From Perognathus longimembris pacificus (Eukaryota > Chordata > Mammalia > Rodentia > Heteromyidae): DNA of 64,000 nucleotides. Positions within the stretch are counted from its first letter, which is position 1; each line of letters opens with the position of its first letter. A model generated the notes under the pieces. That model worked only from the letters and a program-made list of their open reading frames with translations. It was not told where the DNA came from and made no database searches. The translations under genes were made by a program, and so were the position numbers. Of this stretch, positions 56,677 to 64,000 are shown one piece after another. The stretch spans positions 1 to 64,000 of the forward strand of contig NW_025959517.1 in assembly GCF_023159225.1 (NCBI RefSeq), read 5' to 3'.

Positions 56677-59137
56677 AGTGAGCATGTGGAGGCTGCGGCG
56701 AGTGACAGAGAAAGACAGAGATGGAGAGTGGGCTTGCATGTGAGAAATTTTCTGTCCATGTGCGGTGGCAGGAGTGTGTCCGATATGAAGTTGAACAGAT
56801 GCAATTCAAAGTGTGTGCACGTATACTTGCTTGCTTGAAATTCCCAGGAAACCATTCATTTGGCAAGGCTGCCTTTAGTGCTGTCTGCTTCTCCAAGGTC
56901 TCCAGACATGAGTCCGGGGATGCTAAGCAGCCACTGCTGTTGGCGATCCGCATGACAGTGATGATGACGCCTATGAATAGCATTGCTGGGAGCCAGGGTG
57001 CCTTGGCCAACGCAGGGAAGCGTCAGAATGCCCTTCCCTGGTGTCTGAGCATAGCACCCAGAAGGAGCCTTAAACGTATGGCTGTGAGCAAAGGCCCCCC
57101 GCATTGCCAGCTCCTGCCTATAGCCCATTATGACCCGCCGCTACTCGGTAGGAGGAAGGATCTGGCAGAGATGTGGGCCAGAGAGGCCAGCAAGAGGGCA
57201 AACAAGAGTGGAGCGGTCACCTGTGCAGTTAGGAGAACCCAATAACCCCTCACCTGCTGACCTTGAATCTCCATTCTGCTGTCATCGAACAGATGACGTG
57301 GATGGGGAGAGAGGTGGCGGGATTCAGACACCGGCCACTTCCAGGACTGGCAAGGGCAGAGGAGGTGGGGAGCTGTCCAACACGGGTTCAGCCAGGATGT
57401 GGGATGGAGCGGGAGCGGAGGTGAAAAGTGGACCCAGCCCGTCCCAGCGGGGATTCCAGGTGTGCGATTTGTGGCTGCGGAGGTCCTGTACTTCCCTGTT
57501 GGCCTGTGAGAACTGGTGAGCAGTCAGAGCCAACCCCTAAGGGCCTTCGCGTCCCTTTCGCTATGGCAACTCCACTTGGAACACTGGCACACGTCAGCAG
57601 GTGGCGCCTAGAACCTGATCACGTCACAGAGCGCCTAACCTCCAGGCACCGCCCAGAGGCTTCCCAGCACCCCTGGGGCGCATGTGCAGTCAAGGAGGCA
57701 TAAGCAGGGCCTGTTGGGCTGTGAGCAACAACTGACTACCGCTAAGAGGCGTCACTCCCCCTCCCGCTAAAGCTGATCCTGTTGGAATGCAAATGGCAAA
57801 TGCACCTCAGCACACTGGGCAAGGCATAGAAACCCAAATCATCCAGCCACCTCCTGGAGGCTTTGCTACACGGCGGGCCGCGCATGCGCAGTCCTGCAAC
57901 CTCAGAAGCACACCAGGCTGCTAACTAGCAGGCCAGTGAAGGGCTTCAAGTGGTCTCGGTCAAGTGAGCAGTTGCTTTTTCCAGACTAATAGGATGTCAG
58001 TCGCTGGAAAAGGAGCCACAAGGTAGAAAAGGAAGGCCCCAACCCTCCTCCCTCATATACACACCTCCTGCACAGAGAAAGAAGCAGAGGGATTTGGGGA
58101 CAGAACAGGGAGTCTACAGCTTAGAGGATTGCGGACTGTTGTGCACGAGAGGACTGGGAGAGGCCAGGAGTACAGAGGCTGAGAGCAGAGGGCGAATTGG
58201 AGAAGATAACAAGGGCCAGGAAGAGGGAGGGGGTTCTGAATTCCTCAGAGGAAGGGACGAGATGCGTCGGGAGCTGTGTAGCCTGAGAAGCTCAGATGGA
58301 GGAGGAGGAAAATGGGAAGCAGAGGCAGGGGCGAAGAGGCAGAGGCCCGGTGGCACGCGTGAGTTGATAGGAGTCTGGAGGCAGGAAGGCTAATGCTAGG
58401 AGTGGAAGCAGCAGCAAGGCAGGGGCAAGGAGGGCATGAAGAGAGAATCTCAGGGAGTTTGTGGTGAAGCAAATATGAGTGCAGGGGACAAGCCTCAGGA
58501 ACTCAGCCGCTGATGGAAGTTGGTGGCGAGGAAGGCCAGGATGCCTTCCACGGGACGGGCGCCGTGCCCCCAAGCCCATGTACCAAGGAGACGGAAATAG
58601 AGCCAGGGCATTCTGGGGCACAGGCCTCTGCCCCTCGCTGCCCACAGTGCCTTGCATCAGGGTGTAGACCAGTGGGGTAAAGAATGCCTTCTTTGGTTGG
58701 GGTACTTCCTGGGGATAATCCCGTGGTCCTGCCGCATTCACATGTCTCCCCTCATTGCATTCCGCCAAGAGTTGTTTGCAATTCAGGTCGCTCAAGCTGC
58801 ATGTACAGGGAATGGGAAACAGGTAAGGACAGCAGGGGAAGACACAAGTGCCAATGGGCTGGCCAACATGCAGGGCTGGGCTCCCTAGCCACGCCCACCA
58901 CAACAATATCAGGCTTGATTCGATCAAGTCGGACCCAGTGCCCTGAAAACCCTTAGCACCTTCCAAGGCACGGTAAACTGGGTGTGCTCGCAAGTGCGTG
59001 AGTGTGTCCGTGTTTGGTTGTACGAGTGCGTGTGTGTTCCTGACACCGTACATGGGTGTACTTCCTAACATAAGTCTGGATATGTGTAAATAGGCATCTG
59101 GATGTGGATCCAGGAGGTCCCGTCACAGTGTGTTCTG
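56677..59137 (+). repeat. Unit copy 24 (indel-rich; second octamer broken)
   Basis: This unit is 2,461 bp with about ten one-base changes. An extra G near 57795 turns the second octamer into ATGGCAAAT, while the first stays intact. Others include GTGAGCAAAGG near 57088, GGCGGGATTC near 57319, and CTGCATGTACAGG near 58801, where a G next to the C/T marker (T) is lost. CTCF core starts at 57595 and NRF1 at 57879. Confidence 0.95.
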
Positions 59138-61603
59138 AGTGAGCATGTGGAGGCTGCGGCGAGTGACAGAGAAAGACAGAGATGGAGAGTGGGCTTGCAT
59201 GTGAGAAATTTTCTGTCCATGTGCGGTGGCAGGAGTGTGTCCGATATGAAGTTGAACAGATGCAATCAAAGTGTGTGCACGTATACTTGCTTGCTTGAAA
59301 TTCCCAGGAAACCATTCATTTGGCAAGGCTGCCTTTAGTGCTGTCTGCTTCTCCAAGGTCTCCAGACATGAGTCCGGGGATGCTAAGCAGCCACTGCTGT
59401 TGGCGATCCGCATGACAGTGATGATGACGCCTATGAATAGCATTGCTGGGAGCCAGGGTGCCTTGGCCAACGCAGGGAAGCGTCAGAATGCCCTTCCCTG
59501 GTGTCTGAGCATAGCACCCAGAAGGAGCCTTAAACGTATGGCTGTGAGCCAAAGGCCCCCCGCATTGCCAGCTCCTGCCTATAGCCATTATGACCCGCCG
59601 CTACTCGGTAGGAGGAAGGATCTGGCAGAGATGTGGGCCAGAGAGGCCAGGCAAGAGGGCAAACAAGAGTGGAGCGGTCACCTGTGCAGTTAGGAGAACC
59701 CAATAACCCCTCACCTGCTGACCTTGAATCTCCATTCTGCTGTCATCGAACAGATGACGTGGATGGGGAGAGAGGTGGCGGATTCAGACACCGGCCACTT
59801 CCAGGACTGGCAAGGGCAGAGGAGGTGGGGGAGCTGTCCAACACGGGTTCAGCCAGGATGTGGGATGGAGCGGGAGCGGAGGGTGAAAAGTGGACCCAGC
59901 CCGTCCCAGCGGGGATTCCAGGTGTGCGATTTGTGGCTGCGGAGGTCCTGTACTTCCCTGTTGGCCTGTGAGAACTGGTGAGCAGTCAGAGCCAACCCCT
60001 AAGGGCCTTCGCGTCCCTTTCGCTATGGCAACTCCACTTGGAACACTGGCACACGTCAGCAGGTGGCGCCTAGAACCTGATCACGTCACAGAGCGCCTAA
60101 CCCTCCAGGCACCGCCCAGAGGCTTCCCAGCACCCCTGGGGCGCATGTGCAGTCAAGGAGGCATAAGCAGGGCCTGTTGGGCTGTGAGCAACAACTGACT
60201 ACCGCTAAGAGGCGTCACTCCCCCTCCCGCTAAAGCTGATCCTGTTGGAATGCAAATGCAAATGCACCTCAGCACACTGGGCAAGGCATAGAAACCCAAA
60301 TCATCCAGCCACCTCCTGGAGGCTTTGCTACACGGCGGGCCGCGCATGCGCAGTCCTGCAACCTCAGAAGCACACCAGGCTGCTAACTAGCAGGCCAGTG
60401 AAGGGCTTCAAGTGGTCTCGGTCAAGTGAGCAGTTGCTTTTTCCAGACTAATAGGATGTCAGTCGCTGGAAAAGGAGCCACAAGGTAGAAAAGGAAGGCC
60501 CCAACCCTCCTCCCTCATATACACACCTCCTGCACAGAGAAAAGAAGCAGAGGGATTTGGGGACAGAACAGGGAGTCTACAGCTTAGAGGATTGCGGACT
60601 GTTGTGCACGAGAGGACTGGGAGAGGCCAGGAGTACAGAGGCTGAGAGCAGAGGGCGAATTGGAGAAGATAACAAGGGCCAGGAAGAGGGAGGGGGTTCT
60701 GAATTCCTCAGAGGAAGGGACGAGATGCGTCGGGAGCTGTGTAGCCTGAGAAGCTCAGATGGAGGAGGAGGAAAATGGGAAGCAGAGGCAGGGGCGAAGA
60801 GGCAGAGGCCCGGTGGCACGCGTGAGTTGATAGGAGTCTGGAGGCAGGAAGGCTAATGCTAGGAGTGGAAGCAGCAGCAAGGCAGGGGCAAGGAGGGCAT
60901 GAAGAGAGAATCTCAGGGAGTTGTGGTGAAGCAAATATGAGTGCAGGGGACAAGCCTCAGGAACTCAGCCGCTGATGGAAGTTGGTGGCGAGGAAGGCCA
61001 GGATGCCTTCCACGGGACGGGCGCCGTGCCCCAAGCCCATGTACCAAGGAGACGGAAATAGAGCCAGGGCATTTCTGGGGCACAGGCCTCTGCCCCTCGC
61101 TGCCCACAGTGCCTTGCATCAGGGTGTAGACCAGTGGGGTAAAGAATGCCTTCTTTGGTTGGGGTACTTCCTGGGGATAATCCCGTGGTCCTTGCCGCAT
61201 TCACATGTCTCCCCTCATTGCATTCCGCCAAGAGTTGTTTGCAATTCAGGTCGCTCAAGCTGCATGGTACAGGGAATGGGAAACAGGTAAGGACAGCAGG
61301 GGAAGACACAAGTGCCAATGGGCTGGCCAACATGCAGGGCTGGGCTCCCTAGCCACGCCCACCACAACAATATCAGGCTTGATTCGATCAAGTCGGACCC
61401 AGTGCCCTGAAAACCCTTAGCACCTTCCAAGGCACGGTAAACTGGGTGTGCTCGCAAGTGCGTGAGTGTGTCCAGTGTTTGGTTGTACGAGTGCGTGTGT
61501 GTTCCTGACACCGTACATGGGTGTACTTCCTAAACATAAGTCTGGATATGTGTAAATAGGCATCTGGATGTGGATCCAGGAGGTCCCGTCACAGTGTGTT
61601 CTG
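59138..61603 (+). repeat. Unit copy 25 (indel-rich)
   Basis: This unit is 2,466 bp. Changes include lost T in TGCAATCAAAG near 59266, extra G near 59881, lost T near 60922, lost C near 61030, extra T near 61073 and 61193, and an inserted A in GTGTCCAGTGTTT near 61474. CTCF core starts at 60057 and NRF1 at 60341. The C/T marker is T. Confidence 0.95.
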
Positions 61604-64000
61604 AGTGAGCATGTGGAGGCTGCGGCGAGTGACAGAGAAAGACAGAGATGGAGAGTGGGCTTGCATGTGAGAAATTTCTGTCCATGTGCGGTGGCAGGAG
61701 TGTGTCCGATATGAAGTTGAACAGATGCAATTCAAAGTGTGTGCACGTATACTTGCTTGCTTGAAATTCCCAGGAAACCATTCATTTGGCAAGGCTGCCT
61801 TTAGTGCTGTCTGCTTCTCCAAGGTCTCCAGACATGAGTCCGGGGATGCTAAGCAGCCACTGCTGTTGGCGATCCGCATGACAGTGATGATGACGCCTAT
61901 GAATAGCATTGCTGGGAGCCAGGGTGCCTTGGCCAACGCAGGGAAGCGTCAGAATGCCCTTCCCTGGTGTCTGAGCATAGCACCCAGAAGGAGCCTTAAA
62001 CGTATGGCTGTGAGCCAAAGGCCCCCCGCATTGCCAGCTCCTGCCTATAGCCATTATGACCCGCCGCTACTCGGTAGGAGGAAGGATCTGGCAGAGATGT
62101 GGCCAGAGGAGGCCAGGCAAGAGGGCAAACAAGAGTGGAGCGGTCACCTGTGCAGTTAGGAGAACCCAATAACCCCTCACCTGCTGACCTTGAATCTCCA
62201 TTCTGCTGTCATCGAACAGATGACGTGGATGGGGAGAGAGGTGGCGGATTCAGACACCGGCCACTTCCAGGACTGGCAAGGGGCAGAGGAGGTGGGGGAG
62301 CTGTCCAACACGGGTTCAGCCAGGATGTGGGATGGAGCGGGAGCGGAGGTGAAAAGTGGACCCAGCCCGTCCCAGCGGGGATTCCAGGTGTGCGATTTGT
62401 GGCTGCGGAGGTCCTGTACTTCCCTGTTGGCCTGTGAGAACTGGTGAGCAGTCAGAGCCAACCCCTAAGGGCCTTCGCGTCCCTTTCGCTATGGCAACTC
62501 CACTTGGAACACTGGCACACGTCAGCAGGTGGCGCCTAGAACCTGATCACGTCACAGAGCGCCTAACCCTCCAGGCACCGCCCAGAGGCTTCCAGCACCC
62601 CTGGGGCGCATGTGCAGTCAAGGAGGCATAAGCAGGGCCCTGTTGGGGCTGTGAGCAACAACTGACTACCGCTAAGAGGCGTCACTCCCCCTCCCGCTAA
62701 GCTGATCCTGTTGGAATGCAAATGCAAATGCACCTCAGCACACTGGGCAAGGCATAGAAACCCAAATCATCCAGCCACCTCCTGGAGGCTTTGCTACACG
62801 GCGGGCCGCGCATGCGCAGTCCTGCAACCTCAGAAGCACACCAGGCTGCTAACTAGCAGGCCAGTGAAGGGCTTCAAGTGGTCTCGGTCAAGTGAGCAGT
62901 TGCTTTTTTCCAGACTAATAGGATGTCAGTCGCTGGAAAAGGAGCCACAAGGTAGAAAAGGAAGGCCCCAACCCTCCTCCCTCATATACACACCTCCTGC
63001 ACAGAGAAAAGAAGCAGAGGGATTTGGGGACAGAACAGGGAGTCTACAGCTTAGAGGATTGCGGACTGTTGTGCACGAGAGGACTGGGAGAGGCCAGGAG
63101 TACAGAGGCTGAGAGCAGAGGGCGAATTGGAGAAGATAACAAGGGCCAGGAAGAGGGAGGGGGTTCTGAATTCCTCAGAGGAGGGACGAGATGCGTCGGG
63201 AGCTGTGTAGCCTGAGAAGCTCAGATGGAGGAGGAGGAAAATGGGAAGCAGAGGCAGGGGCGAAGAGGCAGAGGCCCGGTGGCACGCGTGAGTTGATAGG
63301 AGTCTGGAGGCAGGAAGGCTAATGCTAGGAGTGGAAGCAGCAGCAAGGCAGGGGCAAGGAGGGCATGAAGAGAGAATCTCAGGGAGTTTGTGGTGAAGCA
63401 AATATGAGTGCAGGGGACAAGCCTCAGGAACTCAGCCGCTGATGGAAGTTGGTGGCGAGGAAGGCCAGGATGCCTTCCACGGGACGGGCGCCGTGCCCCC
63501 AAGCCCATGTACCAAGGAGACGGAAATAGAGCCAGGGCATTCTGGGGCACAGGCCTCTGCCCCTCGCTGCCCACAGTGCCTTGCATCAGGGTGTAGACCA
63601 GTGGGGTAAAGAATGCCTTCTTTGGTTGGGGTACTTCCTGGGGATAATCCCGTGGTCCTGCCGCATTCACATGTCTCCCCTCATTGCATTCCGCCAAGAG
63701 TTGTTTGCAATTCAGGTCGCTCAAGCTGCACGGTACAGGGAATGGGAAACAGGTAAGGACAGCAGGGGAAGACACAAGTGCCAATGGGCTGGCCAACATG
63801 CAGGGCTGGGCTCCCTAGCCACGCCCACCACAACAATATCAGGCTTGATTCGATCAAGTCGGACCCAGTGCCCTGAAAACCCTTAGCACCTTCCAAGGCA
63901 CGGTAAACTGGGTGTGCTCGCAAGTGCGTGAGTGTGTCCGTGTTTGGTTGTACGAGTGCGTGTGTGTTCCTGACACCGTACATGGGTGTACTTCCTAAAC
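61604..64000 (+). repeat. Unit copy 26 (cut by the window end)
   Basis: The window stops at CTTCCTAAAC, 68 bp before the expected unit end, so 2,397 bp are present. About ten one-base changes in runs are seen, for example GAAATTTCTG near 61674, AAGGGGCAGAGG near 62280, and an extra T in the pyrimidine tract before the splice-acceptor-like AG near 62906. CTCF core starts at 62523 and NRF1 at 62807. The C/T marker is C. Confidence 0.95.

Larger units (their letters stand above)
1..64000 (+). repeat. Macrosatellite array: 26 head-to-tail copies of a ~2,465-bp unit
   Basis: The same ~2,465-bp sequence recurs from the first base to the last, always in the same orientation. Phased on AGTGAGCATG, units start at 1, 2464, 4930, 7390, 9854, 12317, 14780, 17243, 19702, 22166, 24631, 27096, 29561, 32026, 34491, 36956, 39421, 41886, 44350, 46815, 49281, 51746, 54210, 56677, 59138 and 61604. 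Unit lengths run from 2,459 to 2,467 bp, with 2,465 the commonest. An independent anchor, the NRF1 palindrome, recurs 26 times with a mean spacing of 2,464 bp. No unique DNA interrupts or flanks the array. The unit is moderately GC-rich and is not alpha satellite, a simple repeat, or a rDNA unit that I recognise. Kilobase units in long homogeneous arrays are typical of mammalian macrosatellites; the assignment to mammal is inference. Confidence 0.98.

Noticed and set aside
1..64000. CRISPR array or bacterial repeat region
   Set aside because: The repeated unit is about 2.5 kb with no short repeat-spacer structure, no cas genes and no bacterial coding density.
1..64000. D4Z4/DUX4-type or other gene-bearing macrosatellite
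   Set aside because: I see no homeobox, deubiquitinase or other recognisable protein frame in the unit on either strand.

Overview
The whole window is one head-to-tail tandem array, a macrosatellite. The unit is about 2,465 bp, and I count 25 complete copies plus one copy cut off by the window end (26 copies, all in the same orientation). There is no unique flanking DNA on either side, so the true array is longer than 64 kb or continues past both ends. I find no supportable protein gene, tRNA, rRNA, CRISPR array, insertion sequence or obvious Alu/LINE/LTR insertion. The DNA looks mammalian: it is moderately GC-rich, CpG-poor outside one CpG-enriched patch per unit, and that patch carries vertebrate-style CTCF, NRF1 and octamer motifs. 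Good GT-AG splice consensus sequences also occur. The species and chromosome cannot be fixed from the sequence, and I do not recognise the unit as a named macrosatellite.

Each unit, phased here to begin at AGTGAGCATG, has the same internal order. Positions below are for copy 12, 27096-29560. First comes about 870 bp with no recognised element except an ACGTCA half-site. Next is a regulatory patch (about 27968-28423) with 19 CpGs, a strong plus-strand CTCF-like site (28014), two more ACGTCA half-sites, a double octamer (28208), a weaker minus-strand CTCF-like site (28263) and a perfect NRF1 palindrome (28299). After that lie a 3' splice-site-like sequence (28404), a long purine-skewed stretch (28494-28878), a 5' splice-site-like sequence (29245), and finally two small inverted repeats around a degenerate GT-rich tract (29401-29460).

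Three zones can be seen along the array. Copies 1-3 (1-7389) differ from the consensus by many substitutions, with a gradient copy 1 > 2 > 3. Copies 4-21 (7390-51745) are almost identical. Copies 10-16 are all exactly 2,465 bp and seem to differ only at one C/T site. Copies 22-26 (51746-64000) carry roughly 7-16 one-base gains or losses each, mostly in short homopolymers, and hardly any substitutions. That pattern looks more like residual sequencing or assembly error than biology.

The most interesting reading is a CTCF-dense, same-orientation tandem array with an NRF1/octamer CpG patch in every unit. This resembles the architecture known for the X-linked DXZ4 macrosatellite (CTCF-binding, about 3 kb units), but the unit length is different and I cannot show homology. 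A read-through plus-strand transcript could in principle splice an approximately 840-nt exon-like segment from each unit.
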